The notes below the pieces were generated by a model. That model was not told the origin of the DNA. It did not search any database and saw nothing but the letters and a program-made list of their open reading frames with translations. The position numbers and the translations under genes are program-made. A stretch of 64,000 bases of DNA from Pseudohoeflea suaedae (GTDB lineage Bacteria > Pseudomonadota > Alphaproteobacteria > Rhizobiales > Rhizobiaceae): assembly GCF_004354915.1 (NCBI RefSeq), contig NZ_SMSI01000002.1, positions 558,001-622,000 on the forward strand, written 5' to 3'. Positions 15,324 to 23,966 of the stretch are shown piece after piece (the first letter of the stretch is position 1; every line of letters begins with the position of its first letter).

Positions 15324-16526
15324 TCAGTCTTCGCCCGAGAGTTCGCCTCGGCGGAACGGCCCGTGCTGCGTCAGGGCTTCGCTGACCATCTCGACGTCAC
15401 GCCGCTCGTGGTCGAGATAGTTGGCGACCGCATCGCGCAGTCCCGGATGGGCAATGAAGTGGGCCGAATGGGTGGTCACCGGCAGATAGCCGCGCGCCAG
15501 CTTGTGCTCGCCCTGGGCGCCGGCCTCGACGGTCCGCAGCTTCCGGTCGATCGCGAAATCGATCGCCTGATGATAGCAGACCTCGAAGTGCAGATAGGGG
15601 TGATCCTCGACGCAGCCCCAGTGACGCCCGAAGAGTGTATCCGAGCCGATGAAATTGATCGCGCCGGCAATGTAGCGGCCGTCACGCTTGGCCATGACGA
15701 GCAGGATGTCGTCGCGCATGCGTTCGCCGATGAGTGAAAAGAACCGTCGGTTGAGATAGGGCCGGCCCCATTTCCTGCCCGCCGTGTCTATGTAGAAGGC
15801 GAAGAACGTGTCCCAGATGTTCTCGGTCAGGTCCGTTCCCGTCAGCCAGTCGATTTCGATTCCGTTCTCGAGCGCGGTCCGGCGTTCCTTCTTCAGGTTC
15901 TTGCGCTTGCGCGAGGCGAGTGTCTCGAGGAAATCGTCGTAAGAGCCGTAGCCCTCATTGGTGAAGTGAAATTGCTGGTCGGTGCGATGGAGAAAACCTT
16001 CCTCCTCGAAGGCCGGCAATTCGTCGTCCGGCACGAATGTCGCGTGCGCCGACGACAGGCCGAGACGTTCGGTCAGGGTTCGCGCTCCGGCGGCAAGGGC
16101 GTGGCGAACCGGATCGGGATCGATGCCCTTGCGGGCGATCAGGCGTGGGCCGGTCGCGGGGGTGAAGGGGATGGAGGATTGCAGCTTCGGATAGTAGCGG
16201 CCGCCGGCGCGCTCATAGGCATCCGCCCAGGCATGGTCGAAGACATATTCACCCATCGAGTGGCTCTTGATATAGGCGGGCAATGCGCCGAGCAGCTTTC
16301 CCGCCTCATCCTCCAGAACGAGGTGCCGCGGCATCCAGCCGGTGTCGGCGGATACAGTTCCGGATTCTTCAAGCGAAGACAGATAGGCATGTGAAATGAA
16401 TGGGTTGTAATAATCCGTTAAAGTTTCGGCTCTGCTTGAGCCCGAAAGCTCATTCCATTCATTCCGGGCAATATCGGAAAATTCCGCAACGGTGCGAAGC
16501 GTGTATTCGACGGGTTCGGAAGTCAT
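15324..16526 (-). CDS. GNAT / FemAB-like acyltransferase (DUF482, peptidogalycan family)
   Basis: 400-residue protein of the DUF482 family, predicted to have tandem GNAT folds like FemAB aminoacyltransferases. Family landmarks are WNELSGSS near 24-31, NPFISHAYLSSLEESG (about 40-55), the basic ASRKRKNLKKERR segment near 219-231 and the C-terminal GAQGEHKLARGYLPVTTHSAHF (about 338-359). The biochemical role is not established; an envelope or amino-acid acyl transfer function is inferred. I start at the ATG at 16526. A TTG fourteen codons upstream extends the frame but has no better support. Confidence 0.85.
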   Translation of the reverse strand: MTSEPVEYTLRTVAEFSDIARNEWNELSGSSRAETLTDYYNPFISHAYLSSLEESGTVSADTGWMPRHLVLEDEAGKLLGALPAYIKSHSMGEYVFDHAWADAYERAGGRYYPKLQSSIPFTPATGPRLIARKGIDPDPVRHALAAGARTLTERLGLSSAHATFVPDDELPAFEEEGFLHRTDQQFHFTNEGYGSYDDFLETLASRKRKNLKKERRTALENGIEIDWLTGTDLTENIWDTFFAFYIDTAGRKWGRPYLNRRFFSLIGERMRDDILLVMAKRDGRYIAGAINFIGSDTLFGRHWGCVEDHPYLHFEVCYHQAIDFAIDRKLRTVEAGAQGEHKLARGYLPVTTHSAHFIAHPGLRDAVANYLDHERRDVEMVSEALTQHGPFRRGELSGED

Positions 16527-16650
16527 CAAATGTCCGTTCGGGAGGCGGGGCCGCAGCGGCCGTTCCAATGGAATCTAAGTCCCCGAGATGTGAATGCAAG
16601 TCGCAAGCGATGGCGTGTTCGGACCGATCTCGCCACCGCCGGTTTTCGGA

Positions 16651-17379
16651 TCACGCGGCGTCGGGGTCGAAGCCCTCGAACGTCATCTGATCGGCTTCCT
16701 GTTCGGTGCGCTCGCGCATGTCGGGCGTGCGAACAGTCCAGGTGATCACCGGCGTTCCGGCTCGTCTCGCTTCGGTGATGAAGCGGTTGGGCATGTGCAG
16801 AATGCCGTAGGAGACGAAGTCGAGGCCCAGTTTCATCATCTGCTCGTGCTCGGCGAATTTTTCCTCGCGAATACCCTCGGCGGTCAGGCCGACGGGGTAG
16901 GGGCAATCGAGTTCGACAAGTTCCTCGAGCAGCCAGTGATCGAAGGACATGATGGCGACGGGGCCATCATAATCTTCGAGCTCCTCGAGCACGGCTCCGA
17001 CGAAGCCGTCATCCTCGCCCTTGCGGCCTTTCAGTTCCAGAACGATCGGGACCCGACCGGCGGCGCGGTCGAGCAGTTTTCCGAGCGTCGGGATCGCATC
17101 CTTCGTCCGGCCGATACGCTTCATGGCCAGTTCCTGCGACGTCAGGAGGCGCACGTCGTCCTGCAGTCCGCAGAGCCGGCTCAGATCATCGTCGTGGAAG
17201 ACCACCGGCACGCCGTCGCAGGCAAGTTGCAGATCGCACTCGATGGCGAAATCTCTCTCGATCGCACGGTCGAAGGCCGACAGCGTGTTCTCCCACACCT
17301 CGTTGTTCATGTCGTGATAGCCGCGATGCGCGATTGGGCGCGCCGTCAGCCAGTTCAGATCGCCCCTGTACCGGCCCAT
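16651..17379 (-). CDS. glycerophosphodiester phosphodiesterase
   Basis: 242-residue GDPD-fold (TIM-barrel) enzyme. It hydrolyses deacylated phospholipids such as glycerophosphocholine to glycerol 3-phosphate and an alcohol. The catalytic N-terminal AHRG motif is at 17-20, followed by ENTLSAFDRA (30-39) and ECDLQLACDGVPVVFHDDDL (47-66), which supply the metal-binding Glu/Asp and the second catalytic His. ITWTVRTPDM near the C-terminus is also typical. There is no signal peptide, so it is cytosolic. It begins 4 nt after the ridA-like stop and so is probably co-transcribed with it. Confidence 0.93.
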   Translation of the reverse strand: MGRYRGDLNWLTARPIAHRGYHDMNNEVWENTLSAFDRAIERDFAIECDLQLACDGVPVVFHDDDLSRLCGLQDDVRLLTSQELAMKRIGRTKDAIPTLGKLLDRAAGRVPIVLELKGRKGEDDGFVGAVLEELEDYDGPVAIMSFDHWLLEELVELDCPYPVGLTAEGIREEKFAEHEQMMKLGLDFVSYGILHMPNRFITEARRAGTPVITWTVRTPDMRERTEQEADQMTFEGFDPDAA

Positions 17380-17383
17380 CTTG

Positions 17384-17851
17384 TCATTTCACCTCGATGA
17401 TGGCTTCGATCTCGACAGCGGCATTGAGCGGAAGGCTCGCCATGCCGACCGCGGCGCGCGCATGCTTGCCCGGTTCGCCCAGGATGCCGGCAATCAGGTT
17501 CGAGGCACCGTTGAGAACGAGGTGCTGTTCGGTGAAATCCGGCGTCGAGGCGACAAAACCGGTGATCTTGACGACGCGAGCGACTTTTTCCAAATCACCG
17601 CCGAGCGCGGCCTTGGCCTGGGCGAGGATGTTGATGGCGCAGATTTCCGCCGCCCTGGCGCCGGCTTCTGTATCCACGTCCCGGCCGCAAAGGCCGCTGG
17701 CTGCGAGCTTGCCGTCCTTGAGCGGAAGCTGTCCGGAGATGTAGAGGATGTTGCCTGTCTGGACATAGGGCAGGTAGTTTGCTGCGGGGGCTGCGGCCTC
17801 GGGCAGTTCGATCCTGCGTTCGGCGAGCCGTGATGCGATCGTCTCGGACAT
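17384..17851 (-). CDS. ridA: RidA family protein (YjgF/YER057c/UK114)
   Basis: 155-residue RidA-fold protein. RidA enzymes deaminate reactive enamine/imine intermediates made by PLP enzymes. The family signature GNILYISGQLPLKDGKL occurs near 33-49 and AAVGMASLPLNAAVEIEAI at the C-terminus. The length (155) and long N-terminus place it in the larger YjgF-like subgroup, whose activity is less certain than canonical 128-residue RidA. The start ATG at 17851 has GGAGAAATC directly upstream. A serine dehydratase, a natural source of such intermediates, is elsewhere in the window; a link is only inference. Confidence 0.9.
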   Translation of the reverse strand: MSETIASRLAERRIELPEAAAPAANYLPYVQTGNILYISGQLPLKDGKLAASGLCGRDVDTEAGARAAEICAINILAQAKAALGGDLEKVARVVKITGFVASTPDFTEQHLVLNGASNLIAGILGEPGKHARAAVGMASLPLNAAVEIEAIIEVK

Positions 17852-17961
17852 GATTTCTCCGCTTTTATGCTGGCAATCAGAAGTGGTTGGCGAATACGAC
17901 CTCGCCAATCCGGGCAATCTCCATATATCATTCGGCTCGGGATTCGACAGGAGCAAAACGC

Positions 17962-18771
17962 ATGCGCTTGATGGTGATGTGCTGGGCCGTACTGGGCGCC
18001 GGCCTGACGCCGGCCCTGGCAGGGCCTTCCGATCTGGTGCCGCACCGGGCGGTTTACGATCTTTCGTTGAAGGAAGCCTCCGAGCGCTCCGGCATCGACA
18101 ATATGCGCGGGCGGATGGTCTACGAGTTCAACGGCTCGCAATGCGACGGCTACACGGTGCAGTTCCGTTTCGTCACGCAGATCGATACGGGCGAGGCGGT
18201 GCGTGTGACCGACCAGCAGACCACCACTTACGAGGATATCCGCGACCATCGCTTCGATTTCGTGACCAAGTCCTATGTGAACGATTCGCTGGATCACGAA
18301 ATCAAGGGGACGGCGAATGTCGAGGGAGCCGACCTCAAGGTCGATCTCGACCAACCGAAGAACGAAGAGATCGACCTGGCGCCGGCATTGTTTCCGACCG
18401 AACACCTGCTGGAACTCCTCGACAAGGCCGAAGCCGGCGATACTTTCTACCAGTCGCGCATCTTCGACGGGTCCGACGAGGCCGACGAGTCGCTGATGAC
18501 GACGACAGTGATCGGCAAGGAACAGGGTGCGGAAGCCGGCGATCCCGAACTTGCGAAAGCCAAGCCGCTCGAAAAGGAGCGGTTCTGGCCGGTCTCGATC
18601 TCCTATTTCAACGAGGAAGGCGAGGGCGACGGCCTGCCGATCTATTCGATCGCCTTCAAGCTCTATCGCAACGGGATTACCCGCGACCTGACGATGGATT
18701 ACGGCGAGTTCGCACTCGAGGGCGAATTGTCCGAACTCGAATATCTCGATACCGAGCCCTGCGCCAACTGA
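17962..18771 (+). CDS. eipB: cell envelope integrity protein EipB (DUF1849)
   Basis: 269-residue periplasmic protein of the DUF1849/EipB family, which in Brucella supports envelope integrity and has a beta-spiral fold. The signal peptide runs to ALA (about residue 20). HRAVYDLSL (28-36) opens the mature domain. Two cysteines, Cys61 (GSQCDGY) and Cys267 (third from the end), match the pair that forms the stabilising disulfide in characterised EipB. The ATG at 17962 follows CAGGAG. It is divergent from ridA with 110 nt between them, which should hold both promoters, though none is obvious. Confidence 0.9.
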   Translation: MRLMVMCWAVLGAGLTPALAGPSDLVPHRAVYDLSLKEASERSGIDNMRGRMVYEFNGSQCDGYTVQFRFVTQIDTGEAVRVTDQQTTTYEDIRDHRFDFVTKSYVNDSLDHEIKGTANVEGADLKVDLDQPKNEEIDLAPALFPTEHLLELLDKAEAGDTFYQSRIFDGSDEADESLMTTTVIGKEQGAEAGDPELAKAKPLEKERFWPVSISYFNEEGEGDGLPIYSIAFKLYRNGITRDLTMDYGEFALEGELSELEYLDTEPCAN

Positions 18772-18798
18772 GCAGTTCCCTGGCCGAGATGGCGCTTT

Positions 18799-18833
18799 CC
18801 CGGCCTTGCAGGCTTGCAGTGCCGGGGTTTTTT
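18799..18833 (+). terminator. Rho-independent terminator after eipB
   Basis: CCCGGC (18799-18804) pairs with GCCGGG (18821-18826), with extra inner pairing around TGCA, followed by six T at 18828-18833. It insulates the rpsB unit from eipB. Confidence 0.75.
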
Positions 18834-18967
18834 CTGTATGGCCAGCCGCATTCCACACGCGGAGCATGGGACGGTCCGGGAGAAATCCGGTTCGTTCCGC
18901 CGGTGGCGCCTGAATGGTTCGGGCGCTGACGTTCCGCGGAGGTCCAACCGGAAACAGGAGAAAAGGC

Positions 18968-19750
18968 ATGGCATTGCCTGATTTTACCATGCGCCAGCTT
19001 CTTGAAGCAGGCGTCCACTTCGGCCACCAGACTCACCGCTGGAACCCGAAGATGAAGCCGTACATCTTCGGCGATCGCAACAATCTTCACATTATCGACC
19101 TCGGCCAGACCGTTCCGCTCCTGCACCAGGCGCTGAAGGTCGTCTCCGACACCGTCGCTTCGGGCGGCCGCGTTCTCTTCGTCGGCACCAAGCGTCAGGC
19201 AGCCGACATCGTTGCCGATGCGGCCGAGCGTTCGGCCCAGTATTTCGTCAACGCCCGCTGGCTCGGCGGCATGCTGACCAACTGGAAGACCATCTCGAAC
19301 TCGATCCAGCGTCTGCGCAAGCTCGACGAAATTCTCGGCGGCGACGCCCAGGGTTTCACCAAGAAGGAACGCCTGAACCTCGAGCGCGAGCGTGAAAAGC
19401 TGCACCGCGCCCTCGGCGGTATCCGCGACATGGGCGGCACACCGGACCTGATGTTCGTGATCGACACCAACAAGGAATCGATCGCCATCCAGGAAGCCAA
19501 GCGTCTCGGCATCCCGGTCGTGGCCGTGATCGATTCCAACTGCGACCCGGACGTCGTCGATTTCCCGATTCCGGGCAATGACGACGCCTCGCGCGCCCTG
19601 TCGCTTTACTGCGACCTGATCAGCCGCGCCTGCATCGACGGTATCGCCCGTCAGCAGGGTTCAGCCGGTGTCGACATCGGTGCAGCCGCCGAAGCTCCGG
19701 CCGAACAGGCCATCGAGGAAGCTCCGGCCGCCGAAGCCGACAACGCCTGA
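18968..19750 (+). CDS. rpsB: 30S ribosomal protein S2
   Basis: 260-residue ribosomal protein S2, needed for small-subunit assembly near S1. The opening [21 protein letters not shown], the [11 protein letters not shown] segment (25-35) and the FVIDTNKE...AVIDSNCDP region (about 160-195) are textbook S2. A C-terminal Ala/Glu/Pro tail (from about 236) is usual in Alphaproteobacteria. I start at the ATG at 18968 after ACAGGAGAAAAGGC. The 134-base leader after the eipB terminator has no clear promoter boxes but several GC-rich inverted repeats. It is followed by tsf, the conserved order. Confidence 0.98.
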   Translation: MALPDFTMRQLLEAGVHFGHQTHRWNPKMKPYIFGDRNNLHIIDLGQTVPLLHQALKVVSDTVASGGRVLFVGTKRQAADIVADAAERSAQYFVNARWLGGMLTNWKTISNSIQRLRKLDEILGGDAQGFTKKERLNLEREREKLHRALGGIRDMGGTPDLMFVIDTNKESIAIQEAKRLGIPVVAVIDSNCDPDVVDFPIPGNDDASRALSLYCDLISRACIDGIARQQGSAGVDIGAAAEAPAEQAIEEAPAAEADNA

Positions 19751-19761
19751 CACACAGGTTT

Positions 19762-19820
19762 CATACGGTTCCGGCAGTAAGCCTGCCGGGACCGATATCC
19801 GTATGGCGCTTTGAGCGCCG
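19762..19820 (+). other. two stem-loops between rpsB and tsf
   Basis: First hairpin: CGGTTCCGGCAG (19766-19777) pairs with CTGCCGGGACCG (19783-19794), 12 bp with one G-U. The flanks CATACGG (19762-19768) and CCGTATG (19799-19805) can pair as a competing outer stem. Second hairpin: GGCGCT-TTG-AGCGCC (19806-19820). Neither is followed by a T run, so these look like a processing, stability or attenuation element, not a simple terminator. Confidence 0.55.
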
Positions 19821-19874
19821 ATGTTGCGGGCGCGCCGCCAATGGCAGCCCCGCCTATATCTACAAGAGGCAATT

Positions 19875-20798
19875 ATGAGCATTTCCGCTGCGATGGTGAA
19901 GGAACTGCGCGAGAAGTCCGGCGCAGGCATGATGGACTGCAAGAAGGCTCTCGAAGAGACCAATGGCGACATGGAAGCGGCCATCGACTGGCTGCGCGCC
20001 AAGGGCATCTCGAAGGCTGACAAGAAGGCCGGCCGTACCGCCGCCGAAGGCCTGATCGGCATTGCGTCGGGCGACACCGAAGCCGTCGTCGTCGAAGTCA
20101 ACTCCGAAACCGACTTCGTGGCCCGCAACGACGCCTTCCAGGCGCTCGTTCGCGATGTGGCGCAGGCCGCTCTTTCGACCGACGGTTCGGTCGAAGCCGT
20201 TTCGGCTGCGACCGTCGCTTCTTCGGGCAAGTCGGTCACCGACACCGTCAAGGACGCCGTCGGCCAGATCGGTGAAAACCTCAATTTCCGCCGTTCGGCC
20301 AAGCTTTCGGTCGAAGCCGGCGTGGTTGCCACCTACATCCACAACGCCGTTTCCGACAATCTCGGCAAGCTCGGCGTTCTCGTCGCGCTCAAGTCGACCG
20401 GCAACACCGATGCCCTGAACGCCATCGGCCGCCAGGTCGCCATGCACGTTGCGGCAACCGCACCGCTGGCTCTCAACAAGGATGCCGTGGACCCGGCCGT
20501 CGCCGACCGCGAACGCAATGTCTTCATCGAGCAGGCTCGTGAATCCGGCAAGCCGGAAAACATCATCGAAAAGATGGTCGAAGGCCGCATGCGCAAGTTC
20601 TACGAGGAAGTTGCCCTTCTCTCGCAGGCTTTCGTGATCAATCCGGACCAGACCGTCGGCGAAGCCGTCAAGGCCGCTGAAGCCGAAGTCGGCGCTCCGA
20701 TCGAAGTCACCGGCTTCGTGCGACTCGCCCTCGGCGAAGGCGTCGAGAAGGAAGAGAGCGATTTCGCAGCAGAAGTCGCCGCCGCCGCCAAGGGCTGA
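19875..20798 (+). CDS. tsf: translation elongation factor Ts
   Basis: 307-residue EF-Ts, the nucleotide exchange factor for EF-Tu. The N-terminal UBA-like module contains [18 protein letters not shown] (9-26), the first EF-Ts signature. The core has [15 protein letters not shown] (about 72-86), containing the TDFV motif that contacts EF-Tu. The C-terminus is alanine-rich. The ATG at 19875 follows AAGAGGCAATT. It is downstream of rpsB with a structured 124-nt spacer that may tune relative expression. Confidence 0.98.
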   Translation: MSISAAMVKELREKSGAGMMDCKKALEETNGDMEAAIDWLRAKGISKADKKAGRTAAEGLIGIASGDTEAVVVEVNSETDFVARNDAFQALVRDVAQAALSTDGSVEAVSAATVASSGKSVTDTVKDAVGQIGENLNFRRSAKLSVEAGVVATYIHNAVSDNLGKLGVLVALKSTGNTDALNAIGRQVAMHVAATAPLALNKDAVDPAVADRERNVFIEQARESGKPENIIEKMVEGRMRKFYEEVALLSQAFVINPDQTVGEAVKAAEAEVGAPIEVTGFVRLALGEGVEKEESDFAAEVAAAAKG

Positions 20799-20833
20799 GG
20801 CGATGCGCGCTACGCGCACAAGCGTTTGAAAAC

Positions 20834-20867
20834 CGAAGGGCATCGCGTGACAACGCGGTGCCCTTCG
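20834..20867 (+). other. 14-bp hairpin between tsf and pyrH
   Basis: CGAAGGGCATCGCG (20834-20847) pairs with CGCGGTGCCCTTCG (20854-20867), 14 bp with one G-U and a six-base loop. No T run follows. It could slow or partly terminate transcription, or protect a processed 3' end, between tsf and pyrH. Confidence 0.6.
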
Positions 20868-20902
20868 TGTATCCGGGCTCAAACAGAATGGAAGTAAAAG
20901 AG

Positions 20903-21628
20903 ATGACCCAGCCCACCCCCGTCTACAAGCGAGTTCTTCTCAAGGCTTCGGGGGAGGCTCTCATGGGAGAGCAGGGATTCGGGATCGACGTCACCGTCGC
21001 TGACCGGATGGCGGGCGACATCGCCGAAGTCCGGGCCATGGGTGTCCAGGTCGGCGTCGTCGTCGGCGGCGGCAACATCTTCCGCGGCGTCGCCGTGGCC
21101 TCCAAGGGCGGCGACCGCGTCACCGGCGACCACATGGGCATGCTGGCGACCGTCATCAATGCATTGGCGCTCGCCACGTCGCTGCGCAAGCTCGGCGTCG
21201 ATTGCGAGGTGCTGTCGGCCATTTCCATGCCGGAAATCTGCCAGAGCTTCTCGCAGCGTGCGGCGCTCCATCACCTGGAGCGCGGCAAGGTGGTCATTTT
21301 CGCCGGCGGCACCGGCAACCCGTTTTTCACAACCGATTCGGCGGCAGCGCTTCGCGGTGCCGAGATCGGCGCCCAGGCAATCCTCAAGGGCACCCAGGTG
21401 GACGGCATCTATTCGGCCGATCCGAAGAAGGACCCGACGGCTACCCGTTTCGATACGCTGACCCACGAGGAAGTGCTGCAAAAGGGACTTGCCGTCATGG
21501 ATGTTGCAGCGGTGGCGCTGGCGCGCGAAAATTCCATTCCGATCATCGTGTTCTCGATCCACGAGAAGGGCGCGTTCGCCAAGATCGTCGCCGGCGAGGT
21601 TCGCGGCACGATCGTCAAGGACAAGTAG
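20903..21628 (+). CDS. pyrH: UMP kinase
   Basis: 241-residue bacterial UMP kinase (amino acid kinase fold), which phosphorylates UMP to UDP with ATP and is normally hexameric and GTP-activated. Visible are the N-terminal [15 protein letters not shown] (7-21), the GGGNIFRG loop (about 52-59), [17 protein letters not shown] (about 133-149) and [14 protein letters not shown] start at the ATG at 20903 with GGAAG eight bases upstream; an ATG at 20888 would add five residues. It is placed between tsf and frr, the conserved order of this ribosome and nucleotide cluster. Confidence 0.97.
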   Translation: MTQPTPVYKRVLLKASGEALMGEQGFGIDVTVADRMAGDIAEVRAMGVQVGVVVGGGNIFRGVAVASKGGDRVTGDHMGMLATVINALALATSLRKLGVDCEVLSAISMPEICQSFSQRAALHHLERGKVVIFAGGTGNPFFTTDSAAALRGAEIGAQAILKGTQVDGIYSADPKKDPTATRFDTLTHEEVLQKGLAVMDVAAVALARENSIPIIVFSIHEKGAFAKIVAGEVRGTIVKDK

Positions 21629-21704
21629 GCCCGGCGGGCGGAGCGAACCGGAAAGGGCTTCGGTTCGCGTAGCGCTCACGGCGGAAGACAGAAGGAAGAC
21701 AAGC

Positions 21705-22265
21705 ATGAGTGAGGGAATTGATTTCAAGGACATCCAGCGGCGCATGGATGGCGCGATCGCGGCATTCAAGAGCGATCTGGCATCGCTGAGAACCGGCCGT
21801 GCGTCGTCCAACCTTCTCGATGTGGTACAGGTCGAGGCCTACGGCTCGAAGATGCCGCTCAACCAGGTGGCCAACGTCACCGTGCCCGAGCCGCGCATGA
21901 TTTCCGTATCGGTCTGGGACAAGCAGATGGTCGGCGCTGTCGACCGGGCCATCCGCGAGGCCAATCTGGGCTTCAATCCGATCGTCGATGGCCAGAATCT
22001 GCGCATTCCGCTGCCGGAGCTCAACGAGGAGCGCCGCAAGGAACTTGTGAAGGTCGCCCACACTTACGCGGAAAACGCCAAGGTTGCCGTGCGTCACGTG
22101 CGCCGGGATGGTATGGATGACCTGAAGAAGGCTGAGAAGGACGGCGACATCAGCCAGGACGATCAGCGCCGCGATTCCGATCGCGTCCAGAAGATGACCG
22201 ACGAGGTGATTACCGAAGTCGACCGTCTGCTGGCCGATAAGGAAAAGGAAATCATGCAGGTCTAG
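21705..22265 (+). CDS. frr: ribosome recycling factor
   Basis: 186-residue RRF, which with EF-G splits post-termination ribosomes. The helical tRNA-mimic sequence shows [13 protein letters not shown] (28-40), [14 protein letters not shown] (60-73), [11 protein letters not shown] (about 83-93) and the long C-terminal helix [20 protein letters not shown]. Length is exactly typical. The ATG at 21705 follows GAAGGAAGAC. It lies 76 nt after pyrH and 50 nt before uppS, with no terminator between, so one transcript likely spans these genes. Confidence 0.98.
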   Translation: MSEGIDFKDIQRRMDGAIAAFKSDLASLRTGRASSNLLDVVQVEAYGSKMPLNQVANVTVPEPRMISVSVWDKQMVGAVDRAIREANLGFNPIVDGQNLRIPLPELNEERRKELVKVAHTYAENAKVAVRHVRRDGMDDLKKAEKDGDISQDDQRRDSDRVQKMTDEVITEVDRLLADKEKEIMQV

Positions 22266-22315
22266 TCGTCCGGCATCCGGGCGTTGGCCAGGGTTCCCGG
22301 GAGGAACTGTCGATC

Positions 22316-23059
22316 ATGCAGGGGCTCGACCCGACAAAACTGCCGCGTCACGTCGCCATCATTATGGATGGCAACGGACGCTGGGCGCGTGCGCGCAACC
22401 TGCCTCGCACGGCCGGCCACAAGGTCGGGGTCGAGCGCGTGCGCGAGGTGGTGCGGGCCGCGCAGGATTTCGGGATCGAGTATGTAACCCTCTACGCCTT
22501 CTCGTCGGAAAACTGGAACCGGCCCAAGGAAGAGGTTTCCGACCTGATGGGGCTGTTGAAGCTCTTCATCAAGCGCGATCTCGACGAACTCCATTCCAAC
22601 AATGTCCGGGTGCGGGTGATCGGCTGCCGTTCGACGGTGCAGAGCGACATCCGCGCGCTTCTCGACCAGGCTGAGGAGCGGACGCGGGAAAATACCGGGC
22701 CGAACCTGGTGATCGCATTCAACTACGGTTCCCGTGACGAGATCGTGCGCGCCGCCAGGGCGCTTGCCGTCGACGTCGCCGAGGGGCGGTTGAAGCCGGA
22801 GGATATCAGCGAGGATGCGCTCGACGGCGTGCTCGATACCGCCGGCATTCCCGATCCGGATCTGGTCATACGTACGAGCGGCGAACAGCGGCTTTCCAAC
22901 TTCCTGCTGTGGCAGGCCGCTTATGCCGAATTCGTGTTCGCGACCTGCCTGTGGCCGGATTTCGATCGTTCGCAGTTCCGCGACGCGCTCGAGGAATATG
23001 CCCGTCGTGACCGGCGCTTCGGCGCTGTCCCTGCGCCAGACCTGGCTGTGGGATCATGA
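22316..23059 (+). CDS. uppS: undecaprenyl diphosphate synthase (cis-prenyltransferase)
   Basis: 247-residue UPP synthase, which condenses eight isopentenyl diphosphates onto farnesyl diphosphate to make the lipid carrier of peptidoglycan and O-antigen. The catalytic P-loop [10 protein letters not shown] lies at 15-24. FSSENWNRP (68-76) and the C-terminal [21 protein letters not shown] with the LWPDF segment are family hallmarks. A GGGAGGAAC ribosome site precedes the ATG. Its stop overlaps the cdsA start (ATGA). Confidence 0.97.
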   Translation: MQGLDPTKLPRHVAIIMDGNGRWARARNLPRTAGHKVGVERVREVVRAAQDFGIEYVTLYAFSSENWNRPKEEVSDLMGLLKLFIKRDLDELHSNNVRVRVIGCRSTVQSDIRALLDQAEERTRENTGPNLVIAFNYGSRDEIVRAARALAVDVAEGRLKPEDISEDALDGVLDTAGIPDPDLVIRTSGEQRLSNFLLWQAAYAEFVFATCLWPDFDRSQFRDALEEYARRDRRFGAVPAPDLAVGS

Positions 23060-23895
23060 TGAGCCGAGAGCTGCGGCTCCGAATCATTTCCGCAGTTCTT
23101 CTGGCGATCCCGGTTCTGCTGATAACATGGGTCGGCGGGATATGGTTTCGCGGTCTGTCGGCATTGCTCGGGCTGTTGATCTATTATGAGTTCTCCACCA
23201 TTACCGATCTCGCCACGCGCGAGCCGGCGGAGCGAATCGTCGGCTGGGTGACCGTCGCGCTTGCGGCGGTCCTGGTGGTCATCGCCTGGCCCGCCTACGC
23301 GCTGGCTGCCGTCGTGATCGGCGCGCTGATTGCCGCGCTGCCGGCGTGGCGCAACCGCACGGCTCCGTGGGCGGCCGTCGCAATCGTCTATTCCGGACTG
23401 TTCGCCATTGCCCTTGCGGGCCTGCGCGGCGTCGGGATCTACGGGCTCTACGCGATGCTCTTCATCATCGCCATCGTCTGGGCCACCGACATCCTTGCCT
23501 ATTTTTGCGGCCGGGCCATCGGCGGCAGGAAGCTCGCGCCATCCATCTCGCCGGGCAAGACCTGGTCCGGCGCGATCTTCGGCACGGTTGCAGGCGTTGG
23601 TGCCGGGCTCGCGGTGGCGCTGACGCTGCGACAGGGCGGCGGCTTTTCCGTCCCGATCATCGCACTCGTTCTCTCGATCGCCTCGCAATGCGGCGACCTG
23701 TTCGAGAGCTGGGTCAAGCGCCGGTTCAAGGTGAAGGATTCGAGCCGGCTCATTCCCGGCCATGGCGGCGTGATGGATCGTGTCGACGGCCTTGTCTTTG
23801 CCGCTTTTGCAGCTTTTATATTAGCAGTTGCGTTGCCGCCGCTGACATCCGGCCAGGCAAGTGGGGAGCTTGCCGCAAGGTTGCTCGGTAATTAA
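23056..23895 (+). CDS. cdsA: phosphatidate cytidylyltransferase
   Basis: 279-residue multi-pass membrane enzyme that makes CDP-diacylglycerol from phosphatidate and CTP, the branch point of phospholipid synthesis. The C-terminal CDS signature is complete: [21 protein letters not shown] (about 224-244) then MDRVDG with the metal-binding Asp. [12 protein letters not shown] is also typical. It starts inside the uppS stop (4-nt overlap). Unlike in many Proteobacteria, dxr does not follow; rseP comes next, as in other rhizobia. Confidence 0.96.
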   Translation: MMSRELRLRIISAVLLAIPVLLITWVGGIWFRGLSALLGLLIYYEFSTITDLATREPAERIVGWVTVALAAVLVVIAWPAYALAAVVIGALIAALPAWRNRTAPWAAVAIVYSGLFAIALAGLRGVGIYGLYAMLFIIAIVWATDILAYFCGRAIGGRKLAPSISPGKTWSGAIFGTVAGVGAGLAVALTLRQGGGFSVPIIALVLSIASQCGDLFESWVKRRFKVKDSSRLIPGHGGVMDRVDGLVFAAFAAFILAVALPPLTSGQASGELAARLLGN

Positions 23896-23966
23896 GGGCA
23901 GCGTGAAGCATTTGGATTGCCAGTCCGTCGCCATGGTGTCGGCGGTTGGGAGACAGGACGGGACCT

